This document shows, piece after piece, positions 22,587 through 33,150 of a DNA stretch of 64,000 bases. The translations under genes were made by a program, and so were the position numbers. Origin of the DNA: Acanthamoeba sp. SK_2022b. Lineage: Eukaryota > Discosea > Longamoebia > Acanthamoebidae. The DNA is taken from contig JANDJZ010000179.1 in NCBI GenBank assembly GCA_027943245.1, forward strand, positions 1-64,000, given 5' to 3'. The stretch's first letter is position 1. Every line of letters starts with the position of its first letter. Under the pieces are notes generated by a model. It did no database searches, had not been told where the DNA came from, and saw nothing but the letters and a program-made list of their open reading frames with translations.

Positions 22587-24835
22587 ATGCTGAGCCACTC
22601 CAATGCGGAAGATGAAACCTACTCGACGTACGAGCTCAACATAGAGGAGCGACACTGTGCCTCGCCCTATTCTCTTTCTCCTTCTTCGTCCTACGCTTCC
22701 TTTCCTCATGTCTCGCCTCTCATCTTCTCGCCTCAATGCGGCTGCTTCGAGTCCCACCCCAGCCCCTGCTGTCCGCTCCTTCCCTCTACTGCCTCCCTCT
22801 CCCCCTCTCCTCTTCCTCCGTCCTCCATCTATTCGCCCATTCCTCGATCGCCTTCGACTTCTCTCCAATTCTCCTTCCTCTCCTCTCCATCTCTTTGCAG
22901 TACAGCATCTTCCACTCCGTCTTCTTCAACTTCAAAGTCGGCTCTGTTCCTGCTACCGCCCGAGATGGTGCACCACGTACTGGGCTTCCTCGACGTCGCC
23001 TCGCTCGCCTCGTGTTCCCGCGTGTGCCACAGCTGGCGCTCGCTGCTTCGCTCGCCCGCCCTGTGGCGCGGCGCCTACCTGGCCCTGTGGACCCGGTCCG
23101 ACGCCGCCCTGCACCGCGCCATCCAGCCCGCCGTCGCCGTCGAGGCCGCCCGCTACGACCAAACCGCTCTCGCCACAGACCACGAAGAAGACGAGGGCGG
23201 CGAAGGCGCCGACGTTGATGAAGCCGAGGCAAACGAAGACCAGGGAAGCCATGGTAGCAGCGGCGGCGGCGGCATGCGGTTCAGCGACAACGACAACGAC
23301 AGCTGGCGTCGGGGCTGGCGGTGGCGCCAGCGCGTGCGCGAGAAGCCCCAGGCGCCCGAGGTCGAGAACGAAGACGACGAGAAGGCCAAGGACGCCGAGA
23401 GGAGCCACACGCCGTCCTCCGCCTCCACTTCCACTTCTTCGTCGGCGTCGTGCCCTGCGGCCGATGACGGCCAGACTACGCTGGCGCACACGGACGCCTC
23501 CGCGATGACGACCTCAGAGGCACGCGAAGCGGTCGACAAGCCAAGCGAAATCGAAGCCGGCTGTGCTCGTGCAGGCCTCAAGGTTCTATTTCGTGTCAAC
23601 AGAGCGCAGAGAGTGCACGTGGATGCTCACACGTGTGCGTTTCTGTGTCACCACCGCCGCTACTGCAGCGGTACAGCAGCTTCGAGCACTGGATGAAGAT
23701 GGGCCTCGAGCGGTACATCTTCGATACCAACAGCGCCTGGACCGTGTCGTGCTACCACCCGCCCCGGCAGTTTTCCTCCGCGGCCTCTCCGTCTTTTTCG
23801 ACTTCGCCGCCGTCCGTGGGCGGGAGCTGCTCCTCGCTGTCATCATCGCCGTCGTCATTCTCCCTCATCACCCCGCCCCACTCGCCCAAGACTGCCCACC
23901 GCGCCGCCGCCGCGGCGCACTCGTCCTATTCGTCGTCATCGCCCGTGCTCCGTCGCAACTCGCTGACCATCGCCAACAAAGCACCGCCACCTCCTTCGTC
24001 ATCATCATCATCGTCATCATCTTCTCCGTCCACTTCTTTCTCCTCGTCTTTGCCAACGTTATCCCATGGTCCAACCTGCACGACGCCGATGACGTCATCA
24101 CCGGTGATCACCATCTCGGTGTCCGCGACCGGCTCGGCGTCTACGACGAGCGGCGGCAGCAGCAGCGGCGATCGCGGGTCGCCCTCGCACTACTCCATCC
24201 TCTCTCCGTCGCCGCCCTCGTTCAACTCCTCCCTCTCTGCGCCCCACCCTCACTCCTCCTCCATCGTCTACGGTGTCGACCTGACCGGCGACAAACGGCG
24301 ACGCAGGTTCGTGTCGTGCCCATAATTGTGTTTATTATTTTTTATAATATATTAATTTTCTAACGACACGTGTGTGCAAGCAGCGACTCGATGGGCAGCG
24401 GGAAGCGGGACGCGGGCAACAGATGGACCTCCAACCCGTCGTGCTGCTACCAACTCAACGCGCCGGTCACCCGCGTGTGGTCCCTCCAGATGCACGACGA
24501 CGGCCGCACGCTGTTTGCCGGCTCAGAGGTACGCCTTTCCTCTCCCTTTCCCATTGGGCGCCCCTCCTAACCCCGATGAATCCAAAGGATCACAAGATCA
24601 GGCAGTGGGACGTGTGTCGCGGCAAGTGCATCAGGAAGTTTCAGGGCCACGCCGGCCTCGTGTGGGACGTCAAGACCACCGACGCCGACCTCGTCTCCGC
24701 TTCCGAAGACCTGGCCATCAAGGGTAGCCGACCCACTCGATCACTGTCGAGGCGAGGGGAGGGAGGAGGGCACCGGGTGCTCCGGGGCGCACTCGCCACT
24801 GATGCATTGCGTTGCTGTTCGTGCGGTCTGCTGAC

Positions 24836-24899
<64 letters not shown>

Positions 24900-26216
24900 G
24901 CGCTCAGTGTGGGACATCGAGAGCCGGCGCTGCGTGAAGACATTGGTGGGCCACACCGAGTGGGTGTCGTGTCTCCATGTTCAGGATAACCTCCTCATCA
25001 GCGGCTCTTTCGACAACACTTTCAAAGGTGCGTCATCAGTTGAGGTCAGGGCGTCGATTTTTGCCGGAGGGGGATCGTCGGTGGATATGCGCTCACTCTG
25101 CAAGACTCTCTTCCTCGGTTTTTAGTGTGGTCCAACTGGCAGGGCCGACACCACGATCTCAAGGCCAAGTGCACGACCTATCACAACGTGCATGAGGTAC
25201 CTACGCAATTCATTTTATTCCTATATTTCAATATATCAATTGAAATGGCGAACCATTAAAGAGTGCTTCCTACACGCATGCCGTGCTCTGTTACCTCAGG
25301 ACAACATCTGGTGTATGGCTGGCAGCGCCACGACCCTCGCTTCGGGCGCCAAAGGTATGCGTGGCTTCTCTCTCTCTCTCTCTCTCAGCGTTCATGGAAG
25401 GCGAGTGGAGGGGCTGAGTGTGACATCGTTCGTTAGATTGCCGCGTGAAGCTGTGGGACCTGGGCACCATGCAGCACCTGGGCACGCTCAAAGGGCACAA
25501 GGGCTGGGTCAGCAAGCTGCAAATCGATCACTCCAAGGTAGGCCATAAGCCCCTCCTAAACAGTCATGTCCCTACGGGCCTCGAACCTCCAACTCCATTC
25601 ACTTCGTGTTGCCGCAGATCATCAGCGGGAGTCGAGACGAAACGCTCCGCATTTGGGATGCCAAAACGCTGCAGTGCGCGCACACGTTGGAGGTTCGTTC
25701 TCTCGCCCCAATGCATGTTCGCGCCTGAGAGTTGAAAATCAATTTTTTATTACCAAAACTATTTTTTGTTTCTGGTTGGTATTATCTTTCTTTATTGTTG
25801 TTAATTTAACCTTGGATTCGCCCGGCCACGACAGATTCCAGCGGCAGCGCTCAGCTCGACGTCACAGGGCTCGAACGGACGGTGTGACCTGGCCCATCCC
25901 ATCTGGGGCATGCAATTCGACGACCACAAGGTCATCTCGGCCGGTGGCGGCGGTCTCGTGTGCCTCTGGGACCTCCGAACCATGGGGTATCTCACCATCC
26001 CGTTCTTTGCTTCCCCTCTTCTGCTGCGTAACGGCGACACATCTGACGTTTTCGTGCCATCATCGGTTCTCTCTACTCGGCAGGTGCTACCACGTGATCG
26101 AGCACGACCCGCCGTTTGCCATTCGCTGCCTCACGTTCGATCAGACCAAGCTCATTCACGGCGGCTTCTCAGCCTCCCACAGCGCCTACCTCTACGCCTA
26201 CTTTGACATCTATTGA
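22587..26216 (+). CDS. F-box / WD40 repeat protein
   Basis: This gene of about ten exons starts at the ATG at 22587 and stops at TGA 26214-26216. After a Ser/Pro-rich N-terminus, an F-box lies at residues 122-165 (LPPEMVHHVLGFLDVASLAS, CSRVCHSWRSLL). Long acidic and Ser-rich linkers follow. A WD40 propeller is built exon by exon: IRQWDVCRGKCIRKFQGHAG; VWDIESRRCVKTLVGHTEWV with LLISGSFDNTFKVW; VKLWDLGTMQHLGTLKGHKG; IISGSRDETLRIWDAKTLQC; KVISAGGGGLVCLWDLRTMG; and the last blade ending YLYAYFDIY. F-box/WD40 proteins recruit substrates to SCF ubiquitin ligases, with the propeller binding the substrate. One intron (near 24839-24898) is a (GT)n tract and another (about 25740-25830) is AT-rich. Exons keep phase across every GT-AG junction I checked. 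Confidence 0.88.
24839..24898. repeat. (GT)n microsatellite in a WD40 gene intron
   Basis: An uninterrupted GT tract of about 60 bases lies between the exon ending EDLAIK and the exon starting with VWDIESR, ten bases before the AG acceptor. It is GT on the transcribed strand here, unlike the three other intronic tracts in this window, which read CA. Confidence 0.95.
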
Positions 26217-26430
26217 CACACATACACGCACACTCTTCACTCATACTCACTCTAGCCCTCTCTGCACGACGTGTAGTCTCTTGTACAGTCTGTAAGCTTC
26301 TCTGGTATGACACGTGCTCGTTTGCCGCCATCGAGTGCCATCACCCATGACTGCCATTACCACGCCTAACGTAGTGCCCAATGATGGGAAAAATTGGCCC
26401 TTGGAGGACTTACTGCATGAACTCCTGGTC
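26217..26430. other. Intergenic region at the start of the repeat island
   Basis: These 214 bases follow the WD40 gene stop. No gene or RNA is recognised. The duplicated 5S-bearing block starts right after it. Confidence 0.5.
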
Positions 26431-26544
26431 CGCTTTTACTGGTGGCTATAAGGGCCGCTGCGACGCAGAGGAGGCGCGACCATCAAAAGGATCGCCCACG
26501 AAGGAGCAAACAAACAAAAGGATACGTATGTCACGTCAAAAGAA

Positions 26545-26572
26545 GGATACGGACAGTGGATTCCCGGGTTCC
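26545..26572 (-). repeat. 28-base remnant of a 5S 3' end
   Basis: Read on the minus strand, these 28 bases resemble the last 28 bases of the neighbouring 5S gene (...GGGAATCCACTGTCCGTATCC against ...GGGAATCCACCGTGCCGTATCC), with a few differences. The same remnant lies before the complete 5S copy at 29798-29825. Confidence 0.55.
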
Positions 26573-26615
26573 AGACAGCAAGGAAGAAAGAGGGTCGTAG
26601 GGTGTGCAAAAAGGA

Positions 26616-26719
26616 GGATACGGCACGGTGGATTCCCGGGTGGTCGCCCACCCCAGTACTAACACCGCCTGGCGCAGCTTAACTTCGCTGTTCGGATGGG
26701 AAGCGGTGCTTTCTGCGCA
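26616..26719 (-). pseudogene. 5'-truncated 5S rRNA gene
   Basis: On the minus strand this matches the complete 5S gene at 29869-29986 over its 3' 104 bases, but lacks the first 14 bases (GGATACGGCCATAC). The internal control region is kept and a T5 terminator (26608-26612) is present. Without its 5' strand helix I cannot form, so a transcript could not fold into normal 5S RNA. A pseudogene is the likely status. Confidence 0.85.
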
Positions 26720-26780
26720 CAGCTCTCTCCATCTCCCTTTGCGTAACCTCTTCCGTCGGATCCAACAGCGCTATCTCCTT

Positions 26781-28555
26781 TCTTGTCCCTTCAAGGATGC
26801 CTTGGCCAAAAAGGAATACTGGGTCACTGTGGGGCAGATGCAAGCAGATCCTCTGGGACAAATTTCTGAACTCCAGAGTATGCATCCCCTCCATTGCTTC
26901 ACTGCATATGTGTGATTTCAACCTCCATGCCTTACAAACATTGATCATGTACACATATGCAATGGCTGAAAACCTGTATTTGTAGCCTCTACTGCCTGCC
27001 TTGATGATGCTGACTGCAAGGCAGCCTATTAGAAATTGTGAAACTACTATGCACTGAACATAAGGGGAGGGGCAAGGACATGGAGTTCACCAAGAAAGGT
27101 ACTCTGTTCCTGAGCTTTTGTGGTCATGTATGCGTACACAGTCAGTTCTAAATCTTGCTTTGTACAGATTTCAAGATAAACCAAGTTCTGGTACAGATGG
27201 AATGCCTTGATAGGAGTGAGGAATTCTTCAACACTGTAAAGAACTGTGTTAGTAGTGGAGCATGGGTATGTTTCATTGTGTGCTTACCATGAATATCATG
27301 TTACCAATTCCATTGCATATGCATACATGATTGCCTTTTGTGCAGGATCTGCACATTGGCACAGCCAAGGAGGACCTAGTAAGAGTACTGGGGGACAGAT
27401 TGGTTGGGATAGACAAGGACAAGCTGAGCAAGATTTAGAAGGCAAAGGCGAAGAGGAGAAAAGAAGCAGGAAAGATTATGATGAGAGATGCCATGATTGA
27501 AGCAAATCAGAATTTGAGCCAGCCAGGAACTACGAAAGTGACCAATCAGCATGACAAGACTAGACAACTACTTAAACACTGCTGTCACCCTCACAACAGA
27601 TCAAAGCCAATGTTCAATGTTGTGATCTATGATGTATTGGCAGACCTTACACCCTGCCTTTGGGATGCAGCAAGGCTAAACCAGCTAGCCCAACGCACGT
27701 CTCTCCGCACCTTGAGAAGCTCTGCAAGCTCCATCTTGTGTCTCATGGCCACTGAGGCGAGGGTATCGCCATGGCTGAAGAAGTGGCTGCTGTACTGTCG
27801 CCGCAGGGGCTGGGGTTGGGGCGCAGGCTCTGTGAAGGGGTCCACCTGATCATTCTGCTCAGGGTCGTCCATTTGCAGAGATAGATTAAAGTTTTGTGCA
27901 TTTACCAGTGATTTTCCCTCTTTTTCTTGGCGTGGTATGTGCCCATGCCTAATCCTTATCCTTCTATTAAACTTATCATTGCTGGTGTGCAGACACCTAC
28001 AGCATGGTGCTCACAACAAATCCCATTGAGATGGGTGGGCTGATCTCTCTGCTCACACATGAGCACAGCCAGTGGCAGCTTCTACAAATGGTCTCTGGCA
28101 TTTTACTGAATGTGCACTCCAAGACTGAAGGAGGAGTTCAACATAATGGTATGTCATCATTGCATATGTGTACAGTGATATTCACATTGTTTAAGTTTAC
28201 ACCTATCATGTGTATATGTATGCTATTGCTTCCAGCTCCATATGTCATCATCATAGGGTGCGCAAACAAGTCCTACACTTTCAACATCAACTGTGCGCTT
28301 GGTCAGGATATTGTCAAGATCAAAACTGCAGGCCTGTGAGAAAAACAGCGCCATCAAGAAGTGGAGCCCCTCTTGGACACCTGTTTTCCTCAAGTCATTC
28401 AACCAGTATGCCCCATCAACACTTGTATTCTCAGTGTCTAACCTATGTGAGGGAACAGGCTACTCCTGCAAGTACCTTCTGCAGGCCTATACAACTCCAG
28501 CTTCTCCCAAACAGCACAGCGTAATCAACTTCATGGTGGGAAAACAGTTGTAATA
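26781..28555 (+). pseudogene. ParB-like repeat family, copy A (lacks the ParB exon)
   Basis: A chain of short exon-like pieces shares its order with the other copies in this island. KDALAKKEYWVT lies at about 26795, then GRGKDMEFTKKG and DFKINQVLVQMECLDRSEEF (27060-27230), then DLHIGTAKEDLVRVLGDRLV and GIDKDKLSKI followed by a stop (27350-27440). CCHPHNRSKPMFNVVIYDVL with ADLTPCLWDAARLNQL follows (27580-27690). Then come MVLTTNPIEMGGLISLLTHE (28000-28140), ANKSYTFNINCALGQD (28255-28320) and YAPSTLVFSVSNLCEGTGYS (28410-28480). GT-AG-like gaps of 50-150 bases separate the pieces. Stops and frame breaks interrupt several pieces, and the upstream ParB-like exon is absent, so this copy is dead. 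The function of the protein is unknown to me. Confidence 0.55.
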
Positions 28556-29690
28556 GGGTGACCAATGGCAGAATGGCACACCACCCATAGACACCCATAG
28601 ACTGTCATTGGTCAGGACTGTGTCTTAACTGTGGTTGGATGATATTGTGTTTTTAGTATGAACCAATAAGCAGGAGGGAGGTTGTTATATAAACCTCATT
28701 AACTCATTGATATAAGCTTTAACACGATAACCATGTCAACAGAAGACCACAACGGCCTACCACCAAGAAGATCCCCACAGCAATCACCAGGGTGGACCAC
28801 AGCATGGCTGTTGGGCACATGAGGGCTCACATGGTGAAGAGGATGGTGCCTAGGGGAGTGGTCCAGGAAGGTGATGACCTCACATGCCTGCAAGCCTACC
28901 CTGCAGAAGTGTGCATCTTCACTGACTACTCAAGTGGTGGCAAGATCTACCCAACCACAACAGTTGGTACACAGGACACTCCTGTCACCACAGATTTATT
29001 TTTTGTATTGCCATTGTCACAGGAATGGATGTTGCACCAACTTTGGTGGAGATTCACTGCAGGTGTCCTGCCAGTGTGAGACCTTATGGAGGCTGCTCTT
29101 TGGGCCTGCCTATGGGGTCCACACCAGGTGTGTGAACCCACCTGCATGTGGAGATTGCACAGGTGAATGGCAAGCTGCAGCACAGCTGGCTTGGCAGCCT
29201 GGTGCTGAGTGGGGTTGCCTCTCCTCCTTGCCTTAACTTTCCTGAGGCAGCCTACCTCAAGCAGGTACATGCAATGGGTGCACTCTTCACAGCCATGCCC
29301 AGGCAAGAACCATCCCCATGGAGCTAGAATTTGTCACCTACTTCAACTGCTTCAACTCAACAGCCAGAGTTGGACTGATGTTGGGTGATCTGTCATGCAA
29401 GGCGACTTCCAATAACAATTGGCTCACAGTGGGACCTCAGTGTCAGCCCTGTGACTCTTCACCAAAACTTCCTCCTCCACACCTTCAATTTTTGATTCTT
29501 AAGTCGGAAAACAGGGCCAATAGGTTTACAGGATATATGTAGTTCTACTGTATGGGTGAAGGGACAGATAAAGGGTACATGAAGCTTCAATTGTTGATGA
29601 ACTTGACTGGACGTTTTGTCTCATCATAGAGTGTGAGCAGAGCTCTTCTTTCCTTGGCCAAGGCTTAGGCTTGCTCTGACAGTGAAGTTT
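28556..29690 (+). other. Degenerate region with unassigned coding-like pieces
   Basis: Open stretches such as DDLTCLQAYPAEVCIFTDYS (about 28870), MDVAPTLVEIHCRCPASVRP (about 29030) and LQHSWLGSLVLSGVASPPCL (about 29180) look like exons of one decayed gene, but I recognise no family and frames are broken. They may be the distal part of the ParB-like unit or a separate repeat. Confidence 0.3.
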
Positions 29691-29860
29691 GGAGATGATA
29701 TTGACTCTTATGACTCAGCCGCCAACCTATCCTTCTATTGACGTGACATACGCTTTTCCTGGTGGCTCTAAGGGCCGCTGCGCCCACGAAGGAGCAAGGA
29801 TACGGACAGTGGATTCCCAGGTTCCAGACAGCAAGGAAGAAAGAGGGTCGTAGGGTGTGC

Positions 29861-29865
29861 AAAAA
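29861..29865 (-). terminator. Pol III T-run after 5S
   Basis: Read on the minus strand, five T residues follow the 5S 3' end by three bases, the normal RNA polymerase III stop signal. Confidence 0.7.
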
Positions 29866-29868
29866 GGA

Positions 29869-29986
29869 GGATACGGCACGGTGGATTCCCGGGTGGTCGC
29901 CCACCCCAGTACTAACACCGCCTGGCGCAGCTTAACTTCGCTGTTCGGATGGGAAGCGGTGCTTTCTGCGCAGTATGGCCGTATCC
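29869..29986 (-). rRNA. 5S ribosomal RNA
   Basis: The minus strand from 29986 reads GGATACGGCCATACTGCGCA and so on, for 118 bases, ending CCACCGTGCCGTATCC. The ends are complementary (GGATACGGC with GCCGTATCC, helix I). Central features include CGAACAGCGAAGTTAAGC and the TTAGTACTGGGGTGGGCGAC loop, the universal eukaryotic 5S core and internal promoter. It matches Acanthamoeba 5S as I remember it. A T5 terminator follows. The gene sits alone and divergent from the aldo/keto reductase gene, consistent with dispersed 5S genes and not a tandem array. Confidence 0.95.
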
Positions 29987-30093
29987 AACAGCTCTCTCCA
30001 TCTCCCTTTGCGTAACCTCTTCCGTCGGAAGAAGACGCGTCCTCCCTGTTGTTCTGTGTGCTCGCAAACTGGGCGCTGTTTTGCACAAACCGC

Positions 30094-31004
30094 ATGGCAC
30101 AAGAAGGGGGAAACAAGATGGGCTACGCCTTCCTTGGCAAGGGCACGGGGTTGCTGGTATCGGAGCTATGCTTTGGCCTCATGACCCTATCCACTGACGG
30201 TCCGCCCATACGTTCCCCCCACTGCAACTCTAGCAAGTATTGTGAGGTCACACACTATGCTCGTGCGCAGGGCAGGGACCGTGGGGTCTGCCTGCGGCAG
30301 ACCAGGAGACCTCCTTCCGACTGCTAGACACCTTCGTCTCTGCCGGCGGCAACTTCCTCGACACCGCAGGTGCCCCCCCCCCCTCCTCCTCCCAACTATC
30401 CGCCATGCAGGCTCACCAGGTGAGCGACGCAGACGTGTATGGCAGCAGCGAGGAGCTGCTGGGCCGATGGCTCACTCGGGAGGGCAACGAGCGGCGACGC
30501 AACCTGGTGGTGGCAACCAAGGTGCGGGGTAAGACCGGGCCTGGCGTGAACGACGTGGGGCTCAGCCGGCGCCACATAGTCGACTCGCTGGAGCGCAGCC
30601 TCGAGCGGCTAGGCCGCACGAGCCATATCGACCTCCTCCAGATCCACTCGCCGGACCCGCGTACGCCGCTCCTCGAAACGCTGCGCACGCTGAACGACCT
30701 AGTCCGCAGCGGCAAGGTCCACCACATCGGGTTGTCCAACTACCCTGCGTGGATGGTCGAGAAGGCCATTGGACTGACCGAGCGCATGGGCTGGGAGCGT
30801 ACGAGTTCCCTCCCCCTCCCTCTTCTCAAAAACTGTTCGGCTGAGGTTCGGAGGGCGGGCGGGCGGGCAGCCATCGTGAGCATGCAGCCGCAGTACAGCA
30901 TGCTTTGCAGGTCGACCGAGTGGGATATCATCCCGCTCGCCCTGGAGGAGGGCCTCGCCGTGCTCCCGTGGTCGCCGCTCAAGGTAACAGTGGTGTCTGA
31001 AGCC

Positions 31005-31061
<57 letters not shown>

Positions 31062-31559
31062 TCGCTGTGGGGGCGGCTAACTCGCGGTCGGGGAGGAGTA
31101 GGGCGGGTGGTTGGCCGGCAAGAAGGGCCTGACAAGGGAGGGCCCCTCCGCGGGCTCGCGGGTGGAGTGGGCCCAGAAGGCCGGTTGGGTCGAGGGCGGC
31201 TTCGATTCGTTCAACACGCCCTCCACCTGGTACGTGCTCGACACTGTCGCCGACGTGGCCGCCAAGACCAACAAGACGCCTGCACAGGTCTCGCTGAGGT
31301 GGCCCTTCCCTTGCCCCCTCTGGCTCTGGCCCTGCATAGTATTCACGGTCGGTTGTTTGGCAGATGGCTGCTGCAAAAGCCGGGCGTGACGTCGGTGTTG
31401 ATTGGGGCCCGAACGGAGGAGCAGCTGAGGGACAACCTCGGCGCCGTGGGGTGGAGGCTGGAGGAGCATCACATGGATGCCCTCGACAACGCCAGCGCGC
31501 ATCCGCCACTTTACCCGTGGCAGCCCATCCACGATCGTGCGCCGCACTCTTGGTCATGA
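30094..31559 (+). CDS. Aldo/keto reductase
   Basis: This multi-exon gene encodes an NADPH-dependent aldo/keto reductase of the Kv-beta/YajO-like branch. The ATG at 30094 starts MAQEGGNKMGYAFLGKGTGL, then LLVSELCFGLM. The second exon gives ETSFRLLDTFVSAGGNFLDT and, across a C-rich intron, ADVYGSSEELLGRWL (catalytic Asp and Tyr). NLVVATKVRGKTGPG supplies the catalytic Lys. SHIDLLQIHSPDPRTP, HHIGLSNYPAWMVEKA, VSMQPQYSMLCRSTEWDIIP and EEGLAVLPWSPLK follow in family order. After an intron made of (CA)n come the C-terminal exons with KTPAQVSLRW and LLQKPGVTSVLIGARTEEQL (cofactor phosphate site) to the TGA at 31559. All active-site residues are present, so this is a live gene inside the repeat island. 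The exact exon 1/2 junction is uncertain. Confidence 0.85.
31006..31059. repeat. (CA)n microsatellite in the AKR intron
   Basis: A 54-base CA dinucleotide tract lies a few tens of bases after a GGTAACAG donor in the aldo/keto reductase gene and reads CA on the transcribed strand. Confidence 0.95.
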
Positions 31560-31647
31560 ATTCGTTGATCTCCAAACGTTAGTGGCGTTGGCGAAAGTTT
31601 GCATGTGGACCTCTGTTTACTGGCGGCATTTGCCAAGGGGGCAGAAA

Positions 31648-31915
31648 TCACGCAGCCCCATCACAGTCATCCACGCTGAGCATCGCGTCAAGCTGAGGCA
31701 CAACGTCTTCCATGGCTGGCCGCTTCTTGGGCGTGCCAGCACTTCTTCATCAGCCTCCTTAACAGCGCCGCGCAGTCGCTCGGCACCGCAGGTCAACAAC
31801 CCTCACACATGTCCAGCGACACGCCCATGAAGTTGCGTCCAGCAAAGGGCTGCTTGCACATGAGCACCTCCCACATGATGTAGCCAAACGAGAACACGGC
31901 CTTCTGGCTCAAGTT
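31648..31915 (-). pseudogene. Fragment of TKL kinase C-terminus
   Basis: The minus strand matches the 3' end of the kinase at 56760-57041. FSFGYIMWEVL, CKQPFAGRNFMGVSLD and a frame-broken equivalent of the CWHADAKKRPAMED region are all present, ending AWMTVMGLRD near the former stop. The frame shifts after GVSLDM. The 5' side stops abruptly at about 31915, where sequence related to the ParB-like family begins. Confidence 0.75.
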
Positions 31916-33150
31916 TCTGGATGATGCCAGTGTAGTTTTGCAATTTCTTAAAGGCTGTCTTGCAATTGGCGTTGTGGTTGAGGGCTACAATCACAGGTTT
32001 CACGCCTTACAAACATTGGCCACATACATGTACATGATGGCTGAAACCTGTGTTTGTAATTGCACACATGTGTTTAAGGGCGCAGTTTGGAAATATGGAG
32101 TGACCTTGAAAATTGTGAAAGTGTTGTAGCCATTGACACTACTCCTCACATCACTGGCATGCAAATGAGATCACCACAGCCATTGGAAATGCACATGCTG
32201 GTAGACCTCCAATTTTTTCTTTTTCTTTCTATTTTGTGTCTCACATGCTATGTGCTTTGTGCAGGCCCAAGGGAAGGAGGGTTTATTGCCTGCAAACATC
32301 TCCTAAAGGATACAGCCTCTGGAGCAAGACAGCACAAGTTTTGAACCTATCAAGGAACCTCCAATACCGCAGAAGGAGATGCTTCTGAGGAGCTTCTGCA
32401 GCATTTGAAGGTAAGTTACCTATTCTTATCTGTTCATTGCTGCGCATGTCTGACCTTTGTTCTCTTAGGACTGTAAGGTCCCTCTGGCATCTGTCCAAGC
32501 CTTCGTTGTCCTCTGCCTGAGGATCGTTTGCCTCCCAACCATTCCAAGCCTGGGCTTCAATGTCCCAGAGGATCTGCTTGCAGCTGCCCTGCATGACCCA
32601 GTAATCCTTTTTGGCAAATGCATCCTTTATCTGAAGAACTCCTCCCATTCATCACTATGGACAGCTTCATCATGAAGGTGATTTTGGACCCAGGCAAGTG
32701 GCTGTATGTCCGTGTCACTCAGTCCCTCCTTTGAAAATTAAGTAAGATATCTTAATCCCATGGGTAAACAGATCAAGCAGGGGCATACATTGGCAATGTC
32801 ACATAACCAGGAAAATTTTTGGCCAGGATATGCTGAGCAGGCAGCATCCAGGTGATGGTTGCCATCAATGACCAGGTATTCAAGCTTTCCATCATTGAGC
32901 ACACATTCTTCCTTGCAAAGCAGCTGCACCAACAGCTTGTCCATGGTTAGAACGCCCATTTCCTTGAAGGACTTGATCAGCACTTGCTGTCCCTGTCTGT
33001 TTATTTGCTGTGAAGTGATGGAGCATATGATTGCATTGTGTGCACGTACACAACAACTTGAAGATGAAGTGCAAGTTGAAGACATGGCCAGGGCTTTCTG
33101 CCAGACGTGGTGCAGGTGGAGATGGCTAAGGTGGTCTGCCTTCATATTCT
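31916..33150 (-). pseudogene. ParB-like repeat family, copy C
   Basis: On the minus strand, reading from 33150 down, this copy has QVLIKSFKEMGVLTMDKLLV (about 32990-32930), then LEYLVIDGNHHLDAACSAYP and GQKFSWLCD (about 32880-32800). KDAFAKKDYWVMQGSCKQIL with WDIEAQAWNGWEAND follows (about 32640-32540), then the block matching KLQNYTGIIQKLEPEG (about 31950-31905). The order is the same as in copies B and D. The sequence before the ParB-like exon is lost or unrecognisable, and stops break the later exons. Confidence 0.55.

Larger units (their letters stand above)
26431..26760. repeat. 5S-bearing direct duplication, left copy
   Basis: This block is repeated in the same orientation at 29751-30029. 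Shared landmarks in order are CGCTTTT, GGTGGCT(A/C)TAAGGGCCGCTG, CGCCCACGAAGGAGCAA, GGATACGGACAGTGGATTCC, the 5S body, CAGCTCTCTCCATCTCCC and CCTCTTCCGTCGGA. The left copy has about 65 extra bases before the 5S remnant and lacks the 5' end of 5S. The two copies enclose about 3 kb that includes a ParB-like gene copy. Confidence 0.8.
29751..30029. repeat. 5S-bearing direct duplication, right copy
   Basis: This is the counterpart of 26431-26760 and carries the complete 5S gene. Its left edge (29727-29755) also matches part of the left copy (about 26519-26549) in inverted orientation, around TTGACGTGACATACG. The right edge lies 65 bases before the aldo/keto reductase ATG. Confidence 0.8.

Noticed and set aside
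22657..23508. Alternative frames of 283 and 178 residues overlapping the F-box exon
   Set aside because: High-GC codon bias keeps several frames open; only the frame starting at 22587 shows an F-box and joins in phase to the WD40 exons.
26436..26651. Small minus-strand protein shared by both 5S regions (GDHPGIHRAVSS...)
   Set aside because: It is a translation of the 5S rRNA sequence and its flank, present twice only because the 5S block is duplicated.
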